Shown piece by piece: positions 1 through 7,100 of a DNA stretch of 13,552 bases. Each line of letters starts with the position of its first letter. Positions within the stretch are counted from its first letter, which is position 1. The notes beneath the pieces were generated by a model. The model was not told where the DNA came from, did no database searches, and saw only the letters and a program-made list of their open reading frames with translations. The stretch spans positions 1 through 13,552 of the forward strand of contig CAMPNZ010000037.1 in NCBI GenBank assembly GCA_946892075.1, in the 5' to 3' direction. Source of the stretch: an uncultured Coriobacteriales bacterium. Lineage in GTDB: Bacteria; Actinomycetota; Coriobacteriia; Coriobacteriales; Eggerthellaceae. The position numbers and the translations under genes were made by a program.

Positions 1-302
1 CCCGCCCGCGCACTCCGATGCGTTCCCAAACTCGCACCACTCGCGCGCTTTGACGCCCTCCCCGCGTCCGTCCTCCTCGTCCTTCACAACAACATATGTT
101 CATCTGTTCATATGTTAATATTATCACCACAGAGCCATCTGTCAAGCAACGTTTTCAAGTTGTTATAAAGCGTGATGAAACATGACGAAACGCAACAATC
201 AACTAACGCTTTCATTGTTCGTGTAATTTCGTGGTGTTTATTTTTGTTTGAGAATGATATATTAGCAATGAGATGAGGAGAGGTCATCGAAAGGGGTTAT
301 CT
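1..302. other. Left-edge non-coding / regulatory stretch
   Basis: Bases 1-90 are GC-rich low-complexity DNA with one CGTTCCC heptamer (21-27), like the other gaps in this window. Reading leftwards, two frames stay open to the edge, one of them from a GTG near 87, but no ribosome binding site precedes them. A divergent gene starting here is possible but unproven. Bases 91-272 are markedly AT-rich and hold the inverted repeat described separately, plus a second weaker one: AACAAT (194-199) facing ATTGTT (214-219). A TATATT box at 258-263 could be the -10 of the MOSC gene, but I see no convincing -35 at the right distance. Confidence 0.5.
91..116. promoter_or_regulatory. 26-bp imperfect palindrome, candidate operator
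   Basis: The arms AACATATG (91-98) and CATATGTT (109-116) are exact reverse complements separated by 10 bp. Two further base pairs match inside the spacer, so 10 of 13 positions are symmetric. The left arm itself lies in the perfect 10-bp palindrome AACATATGTT. Size and symmetry suit a dimeric repressor such as a TetR or MarR-type protein (inference). It lies about 190 bp upstream of the MOSC start and at the boundary between GC-rich and AT-rich DNA, so it may control a divergent gene beyond the left edge as well as, or instead of, the MOSC gene. Confidence 0.4.
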
Positions 303-839
303 ATGGTTTCGGAAAATAACAGGGCGTTTGTGCGCTCGGTTAATATATCAAAAAGTAAAGGCACGCGTAAAACGCCAGTTGACGACATGCCTGTAACGGT
401 GAAAGAGCAGTGGGGGATTGTTGAGGATGCTCACGCGGGTCATTGGCACAGACAGGTGTCGTTTTTGGCCGAGGAGTCGATTGAGCGCGCGCGTGACATG
501 GGGCTTAAGGTTAAAGAGGGCGATTTCGGCGAGAATTTTACCATTGAAGGGGTGAATTTGCTGGCGCTTCCTTTAGGCACGCACGTGAAAATTGGCGATG
601 ACGTTCTGGTTGAAATTAGCCAGATAGGGAAGGTGTGCCACACGCGGTGCGCGATTTACCATTTGGCGGGCGATTGTATTTTCCCTCGTGAGGGCATTTT
701 TGCTGTGGTGTTGCGTGGGGGCATCGTGCGCGCTGGCGACGAGTTCAAGATTTTGTCCATCGGGGATGGAACGTGCGCGTATTCGCCGGATGATGCGATT
801 CGCGAAGTTGAGGCAGCTCGTTTAGCTGGCACTTTGTAG
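303..839 (+). CDS. Small stand-alone MOSC-domain protein
   Basis: The 178-residue product is essentially one MOSC domain, named after the C-terminal domain of molybdenum cofactor sulfurase. These beta-barrel domains are known or predicted to handle sulfur or molybdopterin through a conserved cysteine; the substrate of the small bacterial type is not established. Visible hallmarks are GDFGEN (73-78), the cysteine cluster KVCHTRC (110-116) with GDC (123-125), PREGIF (128-133) and the closing GGIVRAGD (139-146). I chose ATG 303 over the in-frame ATG 273 because AAGGGG (291-296) sits 6 nt before it, nothing similar precedes 273, and the 10 extra residues are not domain-like. No MoaB/MogA partner is fused or adjacent, so the gene looks monocistronic. 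Cytoplasmic: no signal peptide or membrane segment. Confident in the family, not in the biochemical role. Confidence 0.85.
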   Translation: MVSENNRAFVRSVNISKSKGTRKTPVDDMPVTVKEQWGIVEDAHAGHWHRQVSFLAEESIERARDMGLKVKEGDFGENFTIEGVNLLALPLGTHVKIGDDVLVEISQIGKVCHTRCAIYHLAGDCIFPREGIFAVVLRGGIVRAGDEFKILSIGDGTCAYSPDDAIREVEAARLAGTL

Positions 840-1396
840 AAGGTATGCTCCGTGTTAATGCGCGGCTTGCTGCGTGGCGCGGATGCGCGACGCTGACGTG
901 CGGGAACGGGCGTGCGTCAAGTCGCACGCCTGGCGCAGTTTCGTTCACAGGAACAGCCTCGTTCTTGGCGCATTTTGTTCCTGAGATGCGTTACACCTGG
1001 TGAGTGTGCTGTTATATCAATAACTACCAGCGCCGCTCCGACAATAGAACCAACAAAGATATACAGTTTCTTTTTCTGTTTGTTGGGTTTTGCACGCACT
1101 CGTATAAGTTTGTGCCCCTCGCGCCCTTGCTTGCTCCCGTTCCCGTTTTCCATCTGCTTCCGCTGCTCGCACCCGTTCCCGCCCGTTCGCGCACTTGCTC
1201 GCACTCGCTCGCTCCCGTTCCCGCTGGTCAGCCTCTCAAACTGGCTCGCCCGCACCCGCCTCGCACGTTTCTGCTATTGCGGAGAATTCGTAGTTTAATG
1301 GATTGGCAACATTTTTTCGCGCCAACATAGTGGATAATACGCTAGGTCGAGACATACGACCGTCAGTCAACCATATTCGTGACGAAAGGCGGATCT
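840..1396. other. 557-bp gap: low-complexity GC tract, then permease leader
   Basis: I see no convincing gene on the plus strand. About 1105-1265 is pyrimidine-rich on the plus strand, built from short phrases around CTCGC and CCCGTTCCCG, with CGTTCCC at 1138-1144, 1174-1180 and 1216-1222; the reverse form GGGAACG is at 902-908. Bases 1000-1090 are AT-richer (see the doubtful minus-strand ORF). From 1285 the composition changes to a normal promoter-like region: a GATAAT box at 1333-1338 and a small hairpin, GGTCG (1345-1349) with CGACC (1357-1361). I could not match the leader to a PyrR-binding site or a purine riboswitch. No terminator is apparent after the MOSC gene. Confidence 0.6.
917..1153 (-). 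CDS. Doubtful small membrane-protein ORF (78 aa)
   Basis: I do not recognise this product. From the ATG at 1153 the frame gives a hydrophilic, Gly/Asn/Lys-rich N-terminus, a basic run KQKKK (residues 25-29), one hydrophobic stretch LYIFVGSIVGAALVVIDIT (30-48) that would make a single transmembrane helix, and a short Arg/Cys-rich tail. A basic patch just before a glycine-containing helix is typical of real membrane anchors, and the DNA here is less GC-rich than its flanks. Against it: the only upstream purine run (GGAAG) is just 3 nt from the ATG, the N-terminal part is a translation of the repetitive intergenic tract, and the tail has no recognisable domain. It may be a decayed fragment or chance. 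Confidence 0.15.
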   Translation of the reverse strand: MENGNGSKQGREGHKLIRVRAKPNKQKKKLYIFVGSIVGAALVVIDITAHSPGVTHLRNKMRQERGCSCERNCARRAT

Positions 1397-2809
1397 ATGA
1401 GCGAAAAAGCAATCCCTACCATGGGAGGCGCCGACAATCCCGAGGCTGTGTACGATGCACGAACGCTGGGAGCGCCAAAAATGGTTCTCTTTGGCTTCCA
1501 ACACATGTTTGCAATGTTTGGAGCCACAATCTTGGTTCCCATTCTTACAGGGTTACCAGTTTCAACAACACTTTTATTTGCCGGACTTGGAACATTATTG
1601 TTCCATTTTTTTTCGCAAGGGAAAGTGCCTGCGTTCTTGGGTTCGTCCTTTGCCTTTATCGCAGGTTATGGCGTTGTTGCTCCTAACAAAGACCCCGAAC
1701 TTTTGCCGTATGCCTGCTTAGGCGTGGCGTGCGCCGGAATTTTGTACCTTATATTATCGGCGCTGTTCAAAGCATTCGGAACGGCTCGCGTTATGCGTTT
1801 CTTTCCACCTGTTGTAACAGGACCTATCGTTATTGCAATTGGACTTACCTTGGCAAGCTCAGCTGTGAACAATTGCTCTAAGAATTGGTTTATTGCTATT
1901 GTCGCCATTGCCATCATTGTTGTGTGCAGCATCTGGGGCCGCGGCATGATTCGCATCATCCCCATTTTACTAGGCGTTATTGGTTCGTATGTGGTGGCGG
2001 CGTGCATGGGCGTCGTTGACTTTCAGCACGTTATTGACGCGCCGTGGATTGGTTTGCCGCTTGAGTGGAACAAAACGGTGTTTGCCCTGTTCGGAGGCGG
2101 TATAAACGGCGGCCTTGCTATCAGCGCCATCATCGCGATTGTGCCTCTTGCCTTTGCGACGATGGTTGAACACATCGGCGACATTTCTGCCATTAGCTCA
2201 ACGGTGAACAGGAACTTTATTGCGAATCCTGGTTTGCATCGCACGCTGCTTGGCGACGGCCTTGCAACTATTGTGGCGTCGCTGTTTGGTGCGCCGGCGA
2301 ACACGACATACGGCGAGAACACGGGCGTGCTTGCCTTAACGAAGGTGTTCGATCCGCGCGTGGTGCGCATTGCGGCGCTGTTTGCGGTGCTGTTCTCGTT
2401 CTGCCCGAAATTTATTGCGCTTATCGAAGTAATGCCTGCTTGCGTGGTTGGCGGCGTGTCAATTGTGCTGTACGGCATGATTTCTGCGGTTGGTATTCGC
2501 AACTTGGTTGAAAACCATGTCGACTTCATGAAAAGCCGCAACGTGCTTATAACAGCGCTGATCATCGGCCTTTCGATTGGCGTTGCGTACAGTGCTCAAA
2601 AGGCAATCGCCTTTGAAGTGGGCGGCGCTGTGATTACCTTGTCGGGTTTGGCGATAGGCTCGATTGTGGGCATCATCCTGAATTCTGTGTTGCCTGGTAA
2701 AGATGCGTTTGTGGCAGTTGATGGAACAAGCGTTGAAGGTGACACGCGCGCGAACGAGGCACAAGCTGGGCAAATGCCCTTGGAAGGGCCCCACACGAAG
2801 TCGGACTAG
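1397..2809 (+). CDS. uraA: NCS2-family uracil permease (UraA/PyrP type)
   Basis: Integral membrane protein of 470 residues, normal length for nucleobase:proton symporters of the NCS2 (nucleobase-ascorbate) family. It should import uracil across the cytoplasmic membrane. Sequence evidence: many hydrophobic segments across residues about 28-440, the TM3 motif LGSSFAFIAGYG (81-92), EHIGD (258-262), and NTTYGENTG (302-310) followed by the UraA-like stretch ending LVENHVDF (370-377). Against E. coli UraA the substrate-site glutamates E241 and E290 correspond to E258 and E307 with a constant offset; UraA H245 is replaced by D262. I chose ATG 1397 rather than the in-frame GTG 1379 because AAAGG (1385-1389) lies 7 nt before it. 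The last 35 residues are polar and cytosolic. It has no neighbour in an operon; xanthine specificity cannot be excluded from sequence alone. Confidence 0.9.
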   Translation: MSEKAIPTMGGADNPEAVYDARTLGAPKMVLFGFQHMFAMFGATILVPILTGLPVSTTLLFAGLGTLLFHFFSQGKVPAFLGSSFAFIAGYGVVAPNKDPELLPYACLGVACAGILYLILSALFKAFGTARVMRFFPPVVTGPIVIAIGLTLASSAVNNCSKNWFIAIVAIAIIVVCSIWGRGMIRIIPILLGVIGSYVVAACMGVVDFQHVIDAPWIGLPLEWNKTVFALFGGGINGGLAISAIIAIVPLAFATMVEHIGDISAISSTVNRNFIANPGLHRTLLGDGLATIVASLFGAPANTTYGENTGVLALTKVFDPRVVRIAALFAVLFSFCPKFIALIEVMPACVVGGVSIVLYGMISAVGIRNLVENHVDFMKSRNVLITALIIGLSIGVAYSAQKAIAFEVGGAVITLSGLAIGSIVGIILNSVLPGKDAFVAVDGTSVEGDTRANEAQAGQMPLEGPHTKSD

Positions 2810-3079
2810 CGGAAACGGCGCGGGAACGGCGTGTGTGGGAACGGCGCGTGCGGGCTTGGCGCAGGAACGTGCTCAGGAGCGCGTGCGAGTTCGGGAACGT
2901 GACTGCGCGGAAACGTAGCTTGATATGCAACTTGGCGTGTGTTTTCTCTTGGGAGATCCAAACGCGTAAGGTGCACCGAACGGCGTTTCTTGCAACCTGC
3001 GTTTCCCCTTGGTGCGCTTTGGTGTATGATGAATATTCCATTACCGTAACATCGACATCGTGCGTACAAGGAGACAGCC
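2810..3079. repeat. Short GC-rich repeat tract plus murB leader
   Basis: Bases 2810-2925 repeat the phrase (G)GGAAC-GGCG/GTG. Exact GGGAACG heptamers are at 2822-2828, 2837-2843 and 2893-2899, with degenerate versions (GGAAACG, AGGAACG) between them. They look like the tracts at 900-1220 and 12100-12300. The tract starts about a dozen bases after the permease stop and forms no convincing Rho-independent terminator. From about 2930 the DNA returns to normal composition and leads into the murB promoter region. No gene seen on either strand. Confidence 0.6.
3009..3036 (+). promoter_or_regulatory. Possible murB promoter
   Basis: TTGGTG (3009-3014) and GAATAT (3031-3036) are separated by 16 bp, a plausible sigma-70-like pair giving a leader of roughly 35 nt. 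An alternative -10, TATGAT (3025-3030), has no -35 at a normal distance. The assignment is tentative. It supports murB being transcribed on its own rather than with the permease. Confidence 0.3.
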
Positions 3080-4147
3080 ATGAATTCGCAGTTTGCAGCC
3101 CAGTTAGAACGCATCGTTGGAGCTGGCGGCGTTGCTTATAACGAACCGATGGCGCGTCATACTACGTTTAAGATTGGCGGAGCGGCCGACTATTTTGTTG
3201 AGCCGCGCCGCCTTTCTGATATTCAGCAACTGGTTCATCTTTGCGCCGAACAGGTACTTGACCTGCGCGTTCTTGGGCAGGGGAGCAATGTGCTTGTTGC
3301 CGACGAAGGAGTTCGCGGCGTTGTTATGCATCTAGGGGCGCAGTATGCGCATTTCGAAATCTGTAAGAACCCGAGTGCTTCCGCAGATGAGAACACTCAT
3401 GCAACTGATTCGACATACGTATCCACACCCGCACCCACGCCCGCAAACGCGCCCGCAGATGAGGCCGCAGACGCACCCGCACCCGCACCTTGTGCTCAGC
3501 ACTGCAATTCTTTAGACGCCGTTCTTGTTAAAGCCCAGGCAGGAGTAAAAAACAGTCAGCTAGCACGCTTTTTATGCGACTGTGGCCTTACCGGCTTCGA
3601 GTTTGCCAGTGGCATCCCAGGCGTTGTAGGCGGCTCGGCGCTTATGAATGCAGGCGCGTACGGATCTGAGTATTCCCAGGTAGTGCATTCGCTTGTGTGC
3701 GTTTCGCCCGATGGAAGCCTCTGCTCCATTTCAGGTGCAGACGCTCAGTGGGGATACCGCCGCTCGCGCATGCACGACGAGCACCTTATTATCTCCGATG
3801 TAGTGTTCCGCTTCTTGCCAGGTAATAAGGCCGAAATTCAAGCGCACATGGCCGATCTTGCGCAGCGCCGTAAAAGCAAGCAGCCGCTGAATATGCCCAG
3901 TGCAGGTTCTACGTTTAAGCGCCCCGAAGGCTATTTTGCTGGCAAGTTGATACAAGATGCTCATCTTCAAGGCGAACGTATTGGCGGTGCTGAAGTGTCG
4001 CGCAAGCATGCTGGTTTTATTGTTAACGCAGGTGGCGCTACGGCGCATGACGTGTATCAGCTGATTGCGCACGTTCAGGATCGTGTTTTTGAAACTGCAG
4101 GTGTTCATCTTGAACCTGAAGTGCGCATGTGGGGCTTTCAGCGTTAA
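3080..4147 (+). CDS. murB: UDP-N-acetylenolpyruvoylglucosamine reductase (MurB) with insert
   Basis: Cytoplasmic FAD enzyme that uses NADPH to reduce UDP-GlcNAc-enolpyruvate to UDP-MurNAc, the second committed step of peptidoglycan precursor synthesis. Family signatures appear in order: RHTTFKIGGAADYF (26-39), the FAD-site LGQGSNVL (65-72), GIPGVVGGSALMNAGAYG (178-195), YRRSR (226-230), PSAGSTFKRP (273-282) with the proton-donating serine, the AGKLI and SRKHAGFIVN segments (287-316), and LEPEVR (344-349) with the catalytic glutamate. It is the Gram-positive short-loop type. Length is 355 residues against about 300 for relatives. The excess is mainly a Pro/Ala/Thr/Asp-rich stretch at about 95-146, between two FAD-domain strands. 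AAGGAGA (3068-3074) 5 nt before the ATG fixes the start. It converges with the surface-protein gene, 52 bp away, with no clear terminator between. All key residues are present, so it should be active. Confidence 0.96.
   Translation: MNSQFAAQLERIVGAGGVAYNEPMARHTTFKIGGAADYFVEPRRLSDIQQLVHLCAEQVLDLRVLGQGSNVLVADEGVRGVVMHLGAQYAHFEICKNPSASADENTHATDSTYVSTPAPTPANAPADEAADAPAPAPCAQHCNSLDAVLVKAQAGVKNSQLARFLCDCGLTGFEFASGIPGVVGGSALMNAGAYGSEYSQVVHSLVCVSPDGSLCSISGADAQWGYRRSRMHDEHLIISDVVFRFLPGNKAEIQAHMADLAQRRKSKQPLNMPSAGSTFKRPEGYFAGKLIQDAHLQGERIGGAEVSRKHAGFIVNAGGATAHDVYQLIAHVQDRVFETAGVHLEPEVRMWGFQR
3362..3517 (+). other. In-frame low-complexity insert in murB
   Basis: Codons about 95-146 of murB encode a disordered-looking segment dominated by Pro, Ala, Thr, Asp, Glu and Ser, including short phrases such as TPAPTPANAPA and DAPAPAP. 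The DNA contains a CACCCGCACC-like microrepeat around 3427-3490. In ordinary MurB proteins the strand ending here continues almost directly into the one represented by DAVLVKAQAG (146-155). The segment has a whole number of codons and leaves every catalytic motif intact. No homology to an intein, which would need splice-junction residues and nuclease motifs. Confidence 0.7.
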
Positions 4148-4199
4148 GTGCTGCCGCTGGCATTATTTCTGCTGCTCAATGGCGTATATGCTCTGTTTG

Positions 4200-7100
4200 C
4201 TATGCGCGTGGAATAGTTATTTCTTTTTCTTGTTGCGAGTATCCATATCCAAACCTTTCTTTTAGTGTGCTGCGCGTAGCGTAGATGAAACAAAAAGCGC
4301 CTGATAACAGCAGCGTTAAGCTTAAGAGCACAAAGGGCACTATGCTTGACCCTGTCTGCGGGAATAATTTGTGCTTCAGCAGGTTTTTCGCGATTTTCGT
4401 GCCATTGTCACCATTAAAGCCCTTGAACTTTTGACTTTTTTCGGTGTGCGCCTTGCGAAGGCGTTGCGAGCGATGTTTTTCACCGCCGCCACGCTGTTCT
4501 TCTTGCGCGTCGCTTTCCTCAACAAGTGAATTACCTGCGGAAAGAGCGAACGTTGGCAAAGATTTTTTGCTGCCGGCATTGCCTGCGATGCCGTTGGAGC
4601 CTGGGTTAGCGGCGCTTCCTGCATTGCCCGAAGTGCCGTTAGATAATCCATTGGCGCTGGTGGAGTTTCCGTTGGCACCGTTGGTGTTTCCGTTGGCATT
4701 GTTAGCTGCATTGACGGCATTTCCTGCATTGTTCGATTGGTCCGCACCCGCGCTGTTGCCGCTTGCATTGGCGTGCGAAAGTGAAGGATTGTCTGCGTTT
4801 GTGCTGCTAGCAGAGCCGTTCGCGTTTCCATTCTGAGCAGTATTGTTGTGGGAACCTGTGCCAAGCGCGTTGCCATTTTGAGCGTTTGTGCTGTTTGATG
4901 CATTGTTTTGTGATTGCGACGTCGATGTGCCTGCGCTGTTTGCTCCCGTGTTTGCACCTGTTCCACCAGCTTCCGAGTTTGTATTCGCGCCTGTCGTGCC
5001 TGTTCTCACGTCCGTTCCTGTTCCTCCATTTGTTCCTGTGTCTGTTCCGGCGTTCGCACCCGCATTTCCGGGAGTGCCTGCGTTCGCGTGCGAACTTCCA
5101 TTATTCAAGTTGGCAGCATTTCCTGACGTTGCGCCTGCGTTTGCACCAGAATTGTTATGAGTGCCTGCTTGTGCGTTGGTTCCTGCTCCTGTGTTTGTTC
5201 CAGCGCTCGCACCTGTTCCAGCACCCGAGTTTGTATTTGTGCCTGTTCCAGTGCTTGCGCCAGCACCAGCTCCACTGCCTGTTATGCCTGTTCCCATGTT
5301 TGTTCCTGTTCCTACACTTGTTCCTGTTCCCGTATTTGTTCCTGTACTGGTTCCCGAAGTTGTACCCGTTCCTGGCTGATGCGAGGTATCAGATTGTTGA
5401 CCCGCGCCTGTTCCAGAGCCTGATGCCGTTTGCGTATTGTGCTGCGGGAACAAACTTGAGAAAATGTCCTTTTCGCTTGCGTTCGCTAAATGTTCAAGCA
5501 CCTGCTCAACAGTAGGATGAAGCGTATTTTGTTCCCCCTGCTTGCCGGGCGTATCCTTACCATTTGGCTGATGCGGCCTCGATTGACCGCTTTTACCGTT
5601 ATGAAGCGAATGCCACACCTGCGATAACGTTTCGGGACGCAAATCGAGGTAGTTCGAGAGCAATTTTGCTGCCGCCTTAAAGTCGACGTACCAGCGATTT
5701 TCGGGTGCAAGCGGGTACAGAAGCTTTGACGCGTTCGGTATTTTATCTGACGTTTCGGGCGCAGACGTGCTTGGATGATTTTGATCGTTTTGGCTGGTAG
5801 TTCCCTGATTTTGTGATCCGCCTGGCGTTGTGTTTGTGCTGCTGGTGGTGCCCTGCGTACCGCTGGTGGTGCTGGTGCTGGTGGAACTTGTGTTGTTTCC
5901 GCTAGCGTTGCTTGTGCTGCTGCCGTTGCCCGTGCCCTGTCCAGTGCCGTTTCCGCTGGTTGAACCGTTGCTGTTGCCCGTATTGTTGCCGTTCTCGTTT
6001 TTATGGGGCGTTGTTTCTGAAGGCGTTTGACCGTGTTGCTTTGGTGGCTTTTTGCCGTGTGACTGTGGCCCTTGCGAATTCGTGCTGCCACCTGCGTCGT
6101 TGCCAGTATTGTGTGTACCTGTTGGTGTGGACGTGCTGTCTGGCGTGGACGTGCCGCTTGGTGTGCCGGCTTGGGGGTTGGTACCACTGCCGCTTGTGCT
6201 CGTAGTGCCTGATGGCATATCGGTTTGGGTATCGATCGATGCAACGCCCGTGGAAGGATCCGTTTGTGTTTCGGTAGAAACGCCCGTTGAAGGTTCGGTT
6301 TGCGTGTCGGTTGAAACTCCTGTTGACGTATCCGTTTGCGTTCCCGATGAAACGCCAGGCGCTGGAGCATCTGTTTGCGTTCCCGATGAAACTCCCGGCA
6401 CTTTCATATCGCCTGTAATTGTCGTATCCGTTTGCGTTCCCGATGAAACGCCTGGCGCTGGAGCATCGGTTTGCGTTCCCGATGAAACACCGGGCACTTT
6501 CATGTCACCTGTAATTGTGGTGTCAGTTTGCGTTCCAGACGAAACGCCGTTTTGTAAAAACGACCCCGACAACGCATTATGGAGCAGCGCATTGCTGTAC
6601 TGGATTTCGTTTGTGTTGTGCAGGGCATTGTGCACCGTGAACAGGGCCTGCTGGTTGATAGGCGCGCTGGTCGGATAGCGCAAGGCGTGCGCTTTATACG
6701 ACAGGCTTAGCGTTTGCCCAGGTGAAAGTTCGGAAATGTCCCATTGAATGCAATGGTTCGCAACGTCATAGAACGCTTTTTGCGCGCCAGCGGCATTTTT
6801 TGGCAAGGCTATAATTTCAGCATTGTCCAGTCGCGTTCCAAGCGGCACTACCACGTACACGCTTGATTTTTCTTTCTGCGCACTTGCATTCATCAGGTCT
6901 TTTACTTGTATGGTATACGTTATTGCTTCGTCAGCTTTAAGCGCGGCGCCTGCCTTTTTGTCGCTGGTAAGCGTCACGTCGATGCACGGTGCCGCCTTGT
7001 CGTTTTGCTTGGTGGTGTGTACCAGCGGGTTGCTGTAATACACAGCCGATGCATTGCTTGGTGCACTTTGCGCAGATGCTGCGCCCGTTCCACCGCCTGT

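Noticed and set aside
1341..1396. PyrR-binding leader or purine riboswitch for the permease
   Set aside because: Only a 5-bp hairpin is present. The conserved PyrR-box and riboswitch elements are not recognisable.
2703..3141. Small open frames across the permease-murB gap
   Set aside because: Arg-rich translations of the GGGAACG tract without ribosome binding sites or recognisable domains.
3362..3517. Intein in murB
   Set aside because: Too short, no Cys/Ser at the start or His-Asn at the end, and composition is low-complexity.
4148..4199. Bidirectional terminator between murB and the surface-protein gene
   Set aside because: Expected from convergent genes, but I find no stem of useful length and no T-run on either strand.
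4444..6678. Long plus-strand open frames opposite the surface-protein stalk
   Set aside because: They are Cys/Leu/Val/Pro-rich mirror images of the Gly/Asn/Thr repeats. Lack of stops follows from the repeat composition, and the minus-strand frame is continuous and carries recognisable domains.
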